A stretch of DNA of 64,000 nt, taken from assembly GCA_050251735.1 (NCBI GenBank), contig JBFWMF010000008.1:1-64000 (forward strand). The letters are read 5' to 3'. A program made the position numbers and the translations under genes. The notes under the pieces were generated by a model. That model was given only the letters and a program-made list of their open reading frames with translations, searched no databases and had not been told where the DNA came from. The DNA comes from Desulfitobacterium sp050251735 (GTDB taxonomy: Bacteria; Bacillota; Desulfitobacteriia; Desulfitobacteriales; Desulfitobacteriaceae). Below, piece after piece: positions 9,137 to 18,167 of the stretch; positions within the stretch are counted from its first letter, which is position 1, and each line of letters opens with the position of its first letter.

Positions 9137-9436
9137 TTAAACCCGATGCATGAATTCAAAAATGTCTTCATGCTGAACATTAACTTTTAAGCCACGGGCT
9201 TCGCCCTCACTCTGCAGCTGCTTCGTGAGATCCCCTAAGGACTCGATTGCTTGAGTAACGTCGACAATCATAATCATGGTAAAAAAGCCCTGGAGAATCG
9301 TTTGGCTAAGATCTAAGATATTGATGCATTTTTCAGCTAAACGCCCGGTCAACCAAGCGATAATACCGATCTGATCCTTGCCGAGAATGGAGATGATCAC
9401 GCGATTGGAGGTTTCCTTAGTACTTTCTAAGCTCAT
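9137..9436 (-). CDS. ACT-domain protein, UPF0237 family
   Basis: 99 residues, essentially a single ACT domain (about 12-85, VIISILGKDQIGIIAWLTGR at the start). ACT domains bind amino acids and act as allosteric sensors. This stand-alone type is almost always encoded next to UPF0210, as here. It is the first gene of the operon downstream of a glycine riboswitch, so a role in sensing glycine or a related amino acid is plausible but unproven. Confidence 0.85.
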   Translation of the reverse strand: MSLESTKETSNRVIISILGKDQIGIIAWLTGRLAEKCINILDLSQTILQGFFTMIMIVDVTQAIESLGDLTKQLQSEGEARGLKVNVQHEDIFEFMHRV

Positions 9437-9490
9437 TTTCCTTACCCCTTTTTCTTACTTAATACTCTTTGTATGCTTCCCAATTTGGAC

Positions 9491-9522
9491 AATAAAAAAG
9501 AGTCAACTAAAAGTTTGACTCT
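9491..9522 (-). terminator. Riboswitch-controlled terminator
   Basis: On the minus strand AGAGTCAA pairs with TTGACTCT (9499-9506 with 9515-9522) and a run of T follows. It lies between the glycine aptamer and the UPF0237 start codon, which is the usual expression platform of a transcriptional riboswitch. Confidence 0.75.
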
Positions 9523-9599
9523 GGTGAGCAAAAAGAATTCATCTGAGCCGGCACTATCCACTGTAAAGAATCGCAGTCCAAAACGCTCAAAATGCTCTT

Positions 9600-9687
9600 C
9601 CTCTGTCCTTTTGCCTGAGAGATTGGACAGCATATTCAACTGTCTTGCCCCTTCGGCGTCCTTGCGGAACTCTCCAGAGTTCTGTCC
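9600..9687 (-). promoter_or_regulatory. Glycine riboswitch, single aptamer
   Basis: Read on the minus strand, the conserved core is clear: CTCTGGAGAG, then CGCCGAAGGGGCAAG, then AATCTCTCAGGCAAAAGGAC and CAGAG, which closes helix P1 with CTCTG. These are signature bases of the glycine aptamer. Only one aptamer is seen; the ~75 nt up to the terminator hold no second copy. Glycine binding would be expected to disfavour the downstream terminator and switch the UPF0237-UPF0210 operon on. The direction of control is inferred from the family. Confidence 0.88.
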
Positions 9688-9815
9688 ATTTCCAGTTTAC
9701 CATCGGCTTATCGCCCATGCACTCCTGAGAACTTCATCCAGCCTTATTTACTTTATATAGTATTATAAGCACAGTAGCTAAAAATTGCAAACCCTGTCTA
9801 AGGAATCCCATTTAC

Positions 9816-10364
9816 TCAAGAATTCTTCTTAAGAAAATATCTCTTCTTCGGCCGCGGTGGATAAAAGCGAATCGAAGGTTTTGTTAAACGAATATCTGCA
9901 AACCCCGGAATCACCCGCACAGTTTCAGGCAGCTGAGGATCATTAAGGTCCATTGTGGTCAATGCCCCCGTGGTGCAAGCCTCAACACAGGCTGGGGGTA
10001 ACCCATGATCCTGGCGAGGATAGCACATCTGACAACGGGTTACCTTATTGGTATTTATATTGTACTGAGGAGCATCATAAGGGCAAGCTTTCACGCAGAT
10101 ACGACAACCGTTGCAAAGTGAGGAATCGATCTCCACAATCCCATCTTTTCTTTTGTTGAAGGCATGCTTTGGACAGACCCGGAAGCATTCCGGACTGTCG
10201 CAGTGGTTGCAAGCCATAGATAGGTATGTCCCCACATCGATTTCCTTTACATGCCGCCAGTGTATGTTAGCTGGAGTATGGTTTTCATTACGACAGGCCA
10301 TCTCACATGCACGGCATCCGATGCAGAGATTAGCATTAAATAAGAAGCCCTTTTTCTTAAACAT
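9816..10364 (-). CDS. 4Fe-4S ferredoxin subunit of a molybdo-oxidoreductase
   Basis: 182 residues from the ATG at 10364. AGGAGGG lies at 10374-10380, and an N-terminal extension in the same frame has no such site. Four cysteine clusters of the DmsB/PsrB type are visible: CIGCRACEMAC, CNHCDSPECFRVC, CNGCRICVKAC and CQMC, so it should carry four [4Fe-4S] clusters. There is no signal peptide. The start overlaps the end of the catalytic-subunit gene by 8 bp, indicating translational coupling. It would carry electrons to or from that enzyme. No membrane anchor gene follows. Confidence 0.88.
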   Translation of the reverse strand: MFKKKGFLFNANLCIGCRACEMACRNENHTPANIHWRHVKEIDVGTYLSMACNHCDSPECFRVCPKHAFNKRKDGIVEIDSSLCNGCRICVKACPYDAPQYNINTNKVTRCQMCYPRQDHGLPPACVEACTTGALTTMDLNDPQLPETVRVIPGFADIRLTKPSIRFYPPRPKKRYFLKKNS

Positions 10365-12348
10365 CTTTTCGCCCCCTCCTGATGTTGACTTTACAATCAA
10401 AATAAGGAATGCTCTCACCCTTTTTACCTTGGCCGCTGATCAAATTATTAATTGGGTAGCGGTCACTTTGCTCCACCACTATAACATTTTCAGGGAGATA
10501 GGGGCTAATCTTGGCTCGACCACGCAGGTAACCATTCTCATTATAGATATCGATAAGAGAGTCTTGCCGCAGATTATGCTGTCGTGCGATTTCTTCCGCC
10601 ACTTCGATGATCGGTTCTTCTGATTCCTCCGGATTAAGCCAGGTCAGGGTTTCATATTGAGTATGGAACTTGAGTAAGGATTGAGGTGTAAGAAGATGGT
10701 AGGGAAACAGCACTGCTGAGCCTTCAATGGCACCACAATATATATGAGGTTGAACTCTTGGGAAGTGGTATACCCAATCGGATGGCATGGTAGCCGGTTT
10801 CTTTCTTTTATAGGAACGTTTCTTGAGATCAGCAGAGTCCGCTAAAGCATAAAGCTCCCTAACTTCCGGAGACAGTTCCCCTTCTATCCAATCCCAAGGT
10901 TCTTTGTCGGCGGAAAAATTAGAAAAACCAGGCCGGAGTTCATTGAGCTTACGGGTTAAATCCCGAGCAATCTGCAGATCACTTTTTGCTTCATAGAAAG
11001 CGGGTAGAGTCTTTTGATTGTAGGAAAGCCAATGGTGCCAAAAGTTCACATGCAAATCTTCTTCTTCAAAAAAGGAGGCTGCAGGAAGGACAAGGTCGGA
11101 CTGCCTAGCCGTGCTATTTAGATAGAGATCAACCGTGACAATCAGCTCCAACTGCTGAAAAAGCTCCCGCCAAGCCTGTAGATTATAATCTTGAGCTAAA
11201 GGATTACCACAGGATATCCAAAGCATTTTAAGAGGCGGTTCCTGAAGTTTCATAGCACTACGAGGATAATCGCTGGCAGGAACCTCTCGGGAAGAAGCAA
11301 TCAAAGGATGCTTTACTCCCTCGTGCTTTGCTAAGGACAGAGGAAAATCTTCCTGAGGTCGCTGACGAAAATAGACCCCACCCCCTTCTAATCCAAAACT
11401 TCCAGTCAAAGCGGCCAGGGCACTTACGGCCTTTACCGCTTCTCCCCCCTTGTGATAACGTTGAATACCGAAGCCTAGCCAATTAGCGACTGGGCGAAAG
11501 CGAGCGTAGAGATCGGCCAATTCTTCAACAACAGTTAACTGAACTCCTGTCTGTGAACAGACTTCATCTAGGGTAATTTTCTCAAGTTCTTGTTTATAGT
11601 TTTCAAAGCCTTCGGTCTTTTGGTCAATGAACTCTTTTTCGACCTGACCACTCTCGATTATCAATTTTGCGATACCCCAAGCCAGCCAGGCATCGGTTCC
11701 CGGATTGATCTGGACATACAAATCCGCTCGATCAGCTGTATGGGTAAGGATCGGGTCGATAACCACAAGTGGGGCTCCCTTTTGGCGTGCTTCATAGATA
11801 AATTTCATCTGATTGATATTAGTATTGGCTGGGTTGGCTCCCCAGATCACAATCAAGCCTGCCTCGCTCATCTCCTCCGGATCAGGGTTTTTTATTTCTC
11901 CCATAGTCTCCAACAGAGCTGCTTCCCCGGTAGCGGAACAAATATCCCCAACTGGTCGAGTATGCGGGCCCAGACTAGCAAACATTCCTTCAACAGCCTG
12001 ATGGAGGAAACCGGCATTGCCATTCCCTTTATAATACCCTAAGCCCAGGTTCGAACCATAGCGATTATTCAGTTCAATCATTTTGGAGGCGATCATTTCG
12101 TAGGCTTGATCCCATGAGATCCGTCGCCATTCTCCTGATCCCCGCCTTACCTGACGCAGTGGGTATTTTAAACGATACTCGTCCAAGGTATACTGAATCA
12201 ATGAATATCCTTTAGCACAGAGCCTCCCCCGGGTATAGCCGTGCTCGGAGTCACCGACAACTCGCGTCAACTTACCCCCGCTCATATGGGAAACCATGCT
12301 GCAGGAACCATAGCAATGCCGTGGACAAGTATTGCGAAAAGTAGGCAT
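10357..12348 (-). CDS. Cytoplasmic molybdopterin oxidoreductase, DMSO reductase family
   Basis: 663 residues. It begins with a [4Fe-4S] motif (CPRHCYGSC, later GRLCAKGY) and contains the family hallmarks RRISWDQAYEMIA, VIWGANPANTN, INPGTDAWLAWGIAK and a C-terminal molybdopterin-binding domain from about 550. There is no twin-arginine signal, so it works in the cytoplasm, unlike the enzyme at 13938. I start at the ATG at 12348, because AGGCAGGTG precedes it; a GTG at 12357 is possible. It lies 15 bp after the PucR gene and overlaps its ferredoxin partner. The substrate is unknown. Confidence 0.85.
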   Translation of the reverse strand: MPTFRNTCPRHCYGSCSMVSHMSGGKLTRVVGDSEHGYTRGRLCAKGYSLIQYTLDEYRLKYPLRQVRRGSGEWRRISWDQAYEMIASKMIELNNRYGSNLGLGYYKGNGNAGFLHQAVEGMFASLGPHTRPVGDICSATGEAALLETMGEIKNPDPEEMSEAGLIVIWGANPANTNINQMKFIYEARQKGAPLVVIDPILTHTADRADLYVQINPGTDAWLAWGIAKLIIESGQVEKEFIDQKTEGFENYKQELEKITLDEVCSQTGVQLTVVEELADLYARFRPVANWLGFGIQRYHKGGEAVKAVSALAALTGSFGLEGGGVYFRQRPQEDFPLSLAKHEGVKHPLIASSREVPASDYPRSAMKLQEPPLKMLWISCGNPLAQDYNLQAWRELFQQLELIVTVDLYLNSTARQSDLVLPAASFFEEEDLHVNFWHHWLSYNQKTLPAFYEAKSDLQIARDLTRKLNELRPGFSNFSADKEPWDWIEGELSPEVRELYALADSADLKKRSYKRKKPATMPSDWVYHFPRVQPHIYCGAIEGSAVLFPYHLLTPQSLLKFHTQYETLTWLNPEESEEPIIEVAEEIARQHNLRQDSLIDIYNENGYLRGRAKISPYLPENVIVVEQSDRYPINNLISGQGKKGESIPYFDCKVNIRRGRKDV

Positions 12349-12363
12349 ACCTAACACCTGCCT

Positions 12364-13590
12364 TTATGATTCTTGGTCAAAACGATGCAGCCGCCGAATT
12401 TTAAAAGCTGCTGCAAGATCCAAGCGCATATTAATATCTGCTAAGGAACGCCCAAGAATTGCCTCAATTTTATTTAATCGATAACGGAGAGTGTTTCGAT
12501 GTAAAAAAGTGGCTTGGGCTGTCTTATTCATATCGAATTGGTTATCTACGAAGCTCTCCAAGAGCGAAAACAAATTATCTTCACCCTCATCTTGCTCGGG
12601 CAAAGCTCCAAGGACATGATTATAGTATTCTTTCAGATCCTCTAGGTCATGTTTGTACAGAATTCGTTCTAAACCCATATCGCTAAAAAACGGAACAGCA
12701 ACTCCTAGAAGGCTCCCCATCTCGCAGGCGACTTTGGCCTCCTGGTAACTGCGAAAAAGGTTATTAGCTTCAGCATAAGTTTGCCCTACTCCAAAAGCGA
12801 TTTGATAATTTTGCTCCGTTGCTTTGAATTGACTGGCAATGCTCTCAATTAAGGTGGCAATTTCCTGTTTCTGTTCAGCCACCCTTTCTATCTCCACAGG
12901 TATTAAAGCCACGACTTCGTTTCGATTCAACGTCGTTGCGGGATTTTTATAGTATTTATTAATCAATATTCGATCCACAGTCTTTTGCAGTACCTCCATA
13001 AGATGAAAGTCTGGAGAATGAGGCTCCAGATCAGGCACGAGAAAAAACAAAACAGCGTGCCGACGTCGAAAATTCCAGCCCCACACCTCTCCCATAGTGA
13101 TAATATCTTCGTTTCGCTTAAGGTTTCCATAGAGTAAATCGTAGAAGAAAGCGTTCTTCGTTTTATGCTTTTCTTGTTTTAGCTCCAACTTATTCTGTAG
13201 ATGGATGGAGTATAAGGAGATGGCCGTTTCAATAATGGCTTGAAAATCCTCAAAGTCCGGCTCCTCTTCGTCAAAAAGCACGAACACATAGCCAAGCACG
13301 CGGCCATTGGGCGCAATCGCCCATCCCGCTCCTCTCAACTCCAAAGCCACAGCCAATATGGTGCAGAAGAACAAGGTCTCATTATCTTCTCTCTGTCCTT
13401 CAATATCAACCCGAAACGAGTCAAGATCTGGGTGGAGGAGGGTTGTGGAAATGGTCTCATAAGCAGAAGTCGAGACTAAAACAGGTAGATTCAACACTTC
13501 TGCCAAAGAACAGGTGAGGGCATCTAACCCCTGACCAGAGGCCTTCACCAGCTTCCGCATGTAATTAGAAATGGAAATATCCTTGCTCAT
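12364..13590 (-). CDS. PucR-family transcriptional regulator
   Basis: About 408 residues. The C-terminal ~60 residues form the PucR/CdaR helix-turn-helix (NKTAQATFLHRNTLRYRLNK), preceded by a GGDEF-like CdaR middle domain around 160-290 and a GAF-like N-terminal region. AAGGAGA upstream supports a start at 13590 (spacing is long, ~13 nt); in-frame starts a few codons further up exist. It leads the minus-strand molybdo-oxidoreductase operon and is divergent from the Tat-exported dmsA. A closely similar C-terminal fragment lies at 21583-21924, next to the paralogous dms genes, which supports PucR as their dedicated regulator. Confidence 0.85.
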   Translation of the reverse strand: MSKDISISNYMRKLVKASGQGLDALTCSLAEVLNLPVLVSTSAYETISTTLLHPDLDSFRVDIEGQREDNETLFFCTILAVALELRGAGWAIAPNGRVLGYVFVLFDEEEPDFEDFQAIIETAISLYSIHLQNKLELKQEKHKTKNAFFYDLLYGNLKRNEDIITMGEVWGWNFRRRHAVLFFLVPDLEPHSPDFHLMEVLQKTVDRILINKYYKNPATTLNRNEVVALIPVEIERVAEQKQEIATLIESIASQFKATEQNYQIAFGVGQTYAEANNLFRSYQEAKVACEMGSLLGVAVPFFSDMGLERILYKHDLEDLKEYYNHVLGALPEQDEGEDNLFSLLESFVDNQFDMNKTAQATFLHRNTLRYRLNKIEAILGRSLADINMRLDLAAAFKIRRLHRFDQES

Positions 13591-13937
13591 AATAACTAAA
13601 ATTCTCCTTTCCATTACCAAGCCAAGAGGATGTATGTATTTACTCGTTAGTTTAACTTAGCCCAAGCTAAAAATACAGCCTAACATCGCTTGCCTATGTA
13701 TCAATGCACAAAAAACAGAGAACTACTTTGTGCTTGTGAACATTTTAGTAATTAAAATCCATTATATAATTAATCTAGACTTAATAAAAGTCCTTGGAAA
13801 ATGCACGATTTAGCATTCCAATGTTCATAATAGTAGCATTAGAGCTTGAGGCACTGGGCTTTTAAATGTTACTATTAGAATAAGCAGTGCCAATTTGCAT
13901 TTCGTACTCACCTTAATTTTAGGAGGTTGAAAGGTTT
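13591..13937. other. Divergent intergenic region, pucR / dmsA
   Basis: 347 bp, AT-rich, holding the promoters of two divergent operons. Short inverted repeats are present, including ATGC...GCAT near 13801-13816 and GGCACT...AGTGCC near 13849-13892. None matches a well-known operator closely enough to name. AGGAGG for dmsA lies at 13920-13925. Confidence 0.5.
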
Positions 13938-16568
13938 ATGGCAAGTCTTCTTGAAAAAGTAACGGACAAAAAAATGAGTCGCAGAACTTTCTTAGCAGCA
14001 ACTGCAGCCGGAACTGCCGGTTTGGCACTAGCCGGCTGTAGCAATTCTCTCACTACAGTAGGGGCTGATTTTGATAAGAACGCCGTTAATGGAGAGGGTC
14101 AATGGATTACCGCTGCTTGCTGGCATAACTGTGGAGGCCGATGTCTGAATAAAGCGCTTGTAGTCGACGGCGTTGTTGTCCGTCAGAAAACTGACGACAC
14201 CCATCCAGACAGCCCAGATTTTCCACAACAAAGAGGATGTTTGCGCGGACGTTCTCAGCAGAAGCTTGTATTCGGAGCAGATCGTCTCAAATACCCAATG
14301 AAACGCAAACATTGGCAACCTGGCGGAGGTGACAAATCCCTGCGCGGCAGAGATGAGTGGGAACGCATTTCTTGGGATGAGGCTTTAGACTATGTAGCTG
14401 ACGAACTTAAAAAAGCAAAAGATAATTATGGAAATAGGTCAATTTTATATAGTTCCTTTGTTTATTTTAATGTGGGAATAAAACACAAACTATTATCGAA
14501 GTTCGGTGGCTTTACTCAGATTTGGGACAGCACATCATTTGGCACATACAATTTTGATGCAGCAAAAATTGGGCTTTCGATGTGGGATTATGGTAATGCA
14601 AATGATCGTTTTGACTTAAGAAAAGCCGAAACCATCGTTCTTTATGGATGCAATCCCGCCTGGGCCTCTGCTGGCAACCCTTCCTATCACTTTTTGCAAG
14701 CTAAAAAAGCCGGGGCAAAGTTTATCTTTGTTGGACCTAGCTATAATATCAGCGCCTCCGTGTTTGATGCGGAATGGATTCCCGTTCATCCGGGAACGGA
14801 TGTTGCTTTCCTTTTAGCGGTAGCACACACCTTAATTACTGAGGACGATCCTTTGCACAATCCTCTTATAGATTGGGATTTTCTTAACCGTTGCAGCGTT
14901 GGCTTTGACGCCGAACATATGCCGGAGCAAGCGAAAACCAATGAAAATTTTAAGGATTATGTTCTTGGCTTATATGACGGACTGCCCAAAACTCCCGAAT
15001 GGGCAACGGAAATATGTGGAACTCCAGTGGATAAAATCCGCTGGTATGCCAGGGAGATACGTAAAGATAAAAAAGTTTCACTTTTACACAGCTATGCCCC
15101 AGCTAGAAATAGAGGTGCCGAAGATTTCCCACAAATGTTTATGACTATCGGAGCTATGACCGGACATATGGGCAAGCCTGGACATTCCTGTGGACCTGTT
15201 TATCATACAGTCGCAGGCAATTGTGGCGGCGCTTTGGTTTCCAGCGGCTCCAACCAACTTCCAAAAGATACGCCAAACCCCGTGGATGACTGCATCATCG
15301 GCCCGGAGGTTTGGGATGCAGTACTTAATGGCAAATACCATTACACAGGAAACTCTTGGATAAACCAATATCTACCCGGCGAGGATAGAGATATAGATAT
15401 CCACGTAATCTTCCATGACCATAATGCAGCTTTAAATTTGCTTCCCGATATTAATAAAGGGATAGAAGCACACCGCAAAGTAGATTTTGTAGTGGACACA
15501 GCAATGGTTTTTAGGACAGAAGCTTTTTATTCCGATATTGTCCTTCCAATTACTACACAATGGGAAAGAGTTGGTGGTTTTCCTGGAAACGGCAACCGGG
15601 AAATGATACTTGCCTGGTCTCAGGTTACCGAACCTTTTTATGAGTCAAAAAATGATCAATGGATTATGACGGAATTGGCAAAACGTCTTGATATTGACCC
15701 AAATGAACTATTCCCCTTTGATGAAAAACAGCAATTCTTTAATCAATTGGCTGGTAGCACGGTTATTAACGAAGATGGCATAACCCGTATGCCACTCTTA
15801 ACGATTACCCAGGCTGATATTGATGAATGGGGTTGTACAGGTACTCCACAACAAGGAAAAATAGGGATAAAAGAATTCATTGATAATGGCATATATCAGG
15901 TGGAACGTCATGAGGGAGATAATTTTGGTTTTATCGCTCATGAGGCTTATGTCAAAGATCCAGAGAAGAATCCACGAAAATCCGCCAGCGGTAAATTTGA
16001 AATCTACTGCCAGTGGAAAGCGGATACATTTAATGCTCTTGGGCATGGAGAACGTAAACTTAAGCCTTATCCTTCATATACCGTAACTGTGGAAGGGTAC
16101 GAAAAGACCTTTACTGATTTGGAGAGCAAGACCAAAGGAGAATATCCTTATTTGATTTATAATCCTCATTACATTAGACGCCCCCATTCAAGCTTAGACA
16201 ATGTCCTCTGGCTGAGAGAAGCTTTCCCAAATCCTATCATGATTAATGCTCAAGATGCAGAAGAAAAAGGAATCAAGAGTGGAGATACTATAATTGTCTG
16301 GAATTCCTTTGGTAAAATCTTGCGTCCTGCTTCCGTAACCCAGGCTGTTATGCCCGGTTGTATTGCTCTCCCTCATGGATTATGGCTGGATTTAGATGAG
16401 AAAACCGGGATAGACCGCGGGGGAGCGGCCAACACGATATGCGGTACAAATACCGATGGTATGGGTATTACCGGCTACAACAATTCCATGGTGGACTTTG
16501 CCAAATATGATGGTGAGGCTCTGATTCCTGATTGGCAGAAACCTCAAAGAATTGTTAACCTAGATTAA
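13938..16568 (+). CDS. Tat-exported DMSO reductase family catalytic subunit (DmsA-like)
   Basis: 876 residues. It begins with a twin-arginine signal (MSRRTFLAA at 13-21) ending in LALAGC, a possible lipobox with Cys34. Then come a [4Fe-4S] motif (CWHNCGGRC ... RGCLRGR) and molybdopterin domains (WERISWDEALDYVADEL, PVHPGTDVAFLLAVAHTL, GAMTGHMGKPGHSCG). The enzyme should act outside the membrane, reducing or oxidising a small substrate such as DMSO, TMAO, a sulfur or a selenium compound. It heads a four-gene operon with its iron-sulfur subunit, membrane anchor and chaperone. A 3' fragment of a close paralogue is at 20614-21579. Confidence 0.9.
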   Translation: MASLLEKVTDKKMSRRTFLAATAAGTAGLALAGCSNSLTTVGADFDKNAVNGEGQWITAACWHNCGGRCLNKALVVDGVVVRQKTDDTHPDSPDFPQQRGCLRGRSQQKLVFGADRLKYPMKRKHWQPGGGDKSLRGRDEWERISWDEALDYVADELKKAKDNYGNRSILYSSFVYFNVGIKHKLLSKFGGFTQIWDSTSFGTYNFDAAKIGLSMWDYGNANDRFDLRKAETIVLYGCNPAWASAGNPSYHFLQAKKAGAKFIFVGPSYNISASVFDAEWIPVHPGTDVAFLLAVAHTLITEDDPLHNPLIDWDFLNRCSVGFDAEHMPEQAKTNENFKDYVLGLYDGLPKTPEWATEICGTPVDKIRWYAREIRKDKKVSLLHSYAPARNRGAEDFPQMFMTIGAMTGHMGKPGHSCGPVYHTVAGNCGGALVSSGSNQLPKDTPNPVDDCIIGPEVWDAVLNGKYHYTGNSWINQYLPGEDRDIDIHVIFHDHNAALNLLPDINKGIEAHRKVDFVVDTAMVFRTEAFYSDIVLPITTQWERVGGFPGNGNREMILAWSQVTEPFYESKNDQWIMTELAKRLDIDPNELFPFDEKQQFFNQLAGSTVINEDGITRMPLLTITQADIDEWGCTGTPQQGKIGIKEFIDNGIYQVERHEGDNFGFIAHEAYVKDPEKNPRKSASGKFEIYCQWKADTFNALGHGERKLKPYPSYTVTVEGYEKTFTDLESKTKGEYPYLIYNPHYIRRPHSSLDNVLWLREAFPNPIMINAQDAEEKGIKSGDTIIVWNSFGKILRPASVTQAVMPGCIALPHGLWLDLDEKTGIDRGGAANTICGTNTDGMGITGYNNSMVDFAKYDGEALIPDWQKPQRIVNLD

Positions 16569-16581
16569 GAAAGGAGAGTAA

Positions 16582-17166
16582 ATGGGAATGAGTAAATTAG
16601 GATTTTATTTTGATAGCTCTTCGTGTATTGGCTGCCGCACCTGCCAAGTTGCTTGCAAAGATAGAAATCGTTTAGAAGTGGGTGTAAATTTTCGAAAAGT
16701 AAGGACATTTGAAACAGGAGTTTATCCTAATCCGAATCGATTCCATTATTCTGGTGCATGCAATCATTGCGAAGAAGCTAAATGCGTCAAAGGATGCCCA
16801 ACGGGTGCTTTACACACCGCTGACGATGGAACTGTTCAACACGATAAAAATAAATGCATCGGTTGTAAATACTGCATGTGGAATTGCCCTTACGGTGTTC
16901 CCCAGTTCATTGAAGAAAGAGGGATCATTGGCAAATGCGATAGTTGCAAGGATTTACGTGACAAGGGTGAAAATCCAGCCTGTGTTGATTCCTGCATAAT
17001 GCGCAGTCTAGAATTCGGCGACTTGGATGAACTTGCTGCAAAACACGGTTCAGATCTAGTGCAGGATCTTCCGATTCTTCCTTCTTCCTCAATTACAAAT
17101 CCATCAATTTTAATTACACCAAAGAACTGCGCTTTAGATCCAAACTATGAAGAAGTGGAGGTGTAA
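16582..17166 (+). CDS. DmsB-like iron-sulfur subunit
   Basis: 194 residues with four ferredoxin-type cysteine clusters (CIGCRTCQVAC, CNHCEEAKCVKGC, CIGCKYCMWNC, CDSCKDLRDKGENPAC), so four [4Fe-4S] clusters are expected. It passes electrons between the DmsC quinol-oxidising anchor and the catalytic subunit. AAGGAG lies 5 nt before the first of two close ATGs (16582 and 16588). It is 13 bp after dmsA and 3 bp before dmsC. The minus-strand gene at 20016-20594 is a clear paralogue. Confidence 0.92.
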   Translation: MGMSKLGFYFDSSSCIGCRTCQVACKDRNRLEVGVNFRKVRTFETGVYPNPNRFHYSGACNHCEEAKCVKGCPTGALHTADDGTVQHDKNKCIGCKYCMWNCPYGVPQFIEERGIIGKCDSCKDLRDKGENPACVDSCIMRSLEFGDLDELAAKHGSDLVQDLPILPSSSITNPSILITPKNCALDPNYEEVEV

Positions 17167-17169
17167 TCC

Positions 17170-18045
17170 ATGGAAGAATTAGCTTTAATTATCTTCACGA
17201 TATGCCTGCAGGCCGCTATCGGCATCATGGTATTTGCTACTATTGCTAAGTACTTGAATAAAGACGGTGTCTTCAAAGTCACCATTGTTACTGCAGCAGG
17301 ATTGGCTGTCGTCGGCCTGCTCGCCTCCTTCCTGCACTTAGGGCAACCCCTTCATGCCATCAATTCCCTTACTCAATTCGCCACTTCCTGGCTGAGCCGT
17401 GAAATCTGGTTTACCAGTGCTTTCACAGGTATAACCGTCATTGCTGCCTTATTGATCTTATTTAAGCCGGCTGCCAAGGGTGCTATCCAGGCTTTGGTCG
17501 CACTCGCTGCCCTGATTGGCTTGGTAGACGTCTATGCAATGGCTGCTGTTTATACAACCACCAGCATTCCGGCCTGGCATTCCGGTTCGATCACTATCGA
17601 GTTTTATGCCGCCGCCTTATCCATGGGTGCCGTGCTTTTCCTGGCTTTAAGCGGGTCGGAAGGTGCTAAAATTCGTCAACCAGCGGTGATTATTATCGGT
17701 ATTGCCGTTGCACTGCAAGTCGTTTCCATGGTCATCTATTATATCCAACTTGGTACAAGCAGTAGCTTAGCCGCCCAGCAAAGTCTTATCCTCCTTAGCG
17801 GGATGAGCGGTGCCATGATTGTTAAATGGCTCTTCATTCTTCTCGGCACGGGACTGCTCTTCTTTCCCCTCCAGAAGCAGCAACTTAATGTTAGCGCCTC
17901 GGGTCAAGCGGCTGTAGAAATTGCAGCAGCGGGAGCATCAAGTACTAGCATTTATGCTGCGACAGCTCTTCTCGTCATTGGCCAGATTTTCGGCCGCTAC
18001 CTCTTTTATTCGATAATGATCGCCAGTCGAGTGGGTTTAAGCTAA
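17170..18045 (+). CDS. DmsC-like membrane anchor subunit
   Basis: 291 residues, strongly hydrophobic with about eight membrane helices. The N-terminal stretch LLASFLHLGQPLHA is typical of DmsC anchors. These proteins anchor the catalytic and iron-sulfur subunits and oxidise menaquinol. A paralogue with nearly the same helices lies at 19134-20012. Confidence 0.9.
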   Translation: MEELALIIFTICLQAAIGIMVFATIAKYLNKDGVFKVTIVTAAGLAVVGLLASFLHLGQPLHAINSLTQFATSWLSREIWFTSAFTGITVIAALLILFKPAAKGAIQALVALAALIGLVDVYAMAAVYTTTSIPAWHSGSITIEFYAAALSMGAVLFLALSGSEGAKIRQPAVIIIGIAVALQVVSMVIYYIQLGTSSSLAAQQSLILLSGMSGAMIVKWLFILLGTGLLFFPLQKQQLNVSASGQAAVEIAAAGASSTSIYAATALLVIGQIFGRYLFYSIMIASRVGLS

Positions 18046-18097
18046 ATCCATTCCTCTTCATCCACTTTATTTCCCCTTTCTCTTACCTTGCTTTACC

Positions 18098-18127
18098 TCC
18101 CCTCCTGCTTCAAACTGCAGGAGGGGA
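18098..18127 (+). terminator. Hairpin between dmsC and the chaperone gene
   Basis: 11-bp perfect GC-rich stem (18098-18108 with 18117-18127) but few T residues afterwards. It may partly terminate or protect the dmsABC message ahead of the chaperone gene. Confidence 0.5.
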
Positions 18128-18167
18128 CTTAATTTAATAATCGAAAAACGCAAAGGCGGTGCCTGAT

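Noticed and set aside
9523..9599. Second glycine aptamer (tandem riboswitch)
   Set aside because: The GGGG/GCAA core and CTCTCAGG signature do not recur between the first aptamer and the terminator.
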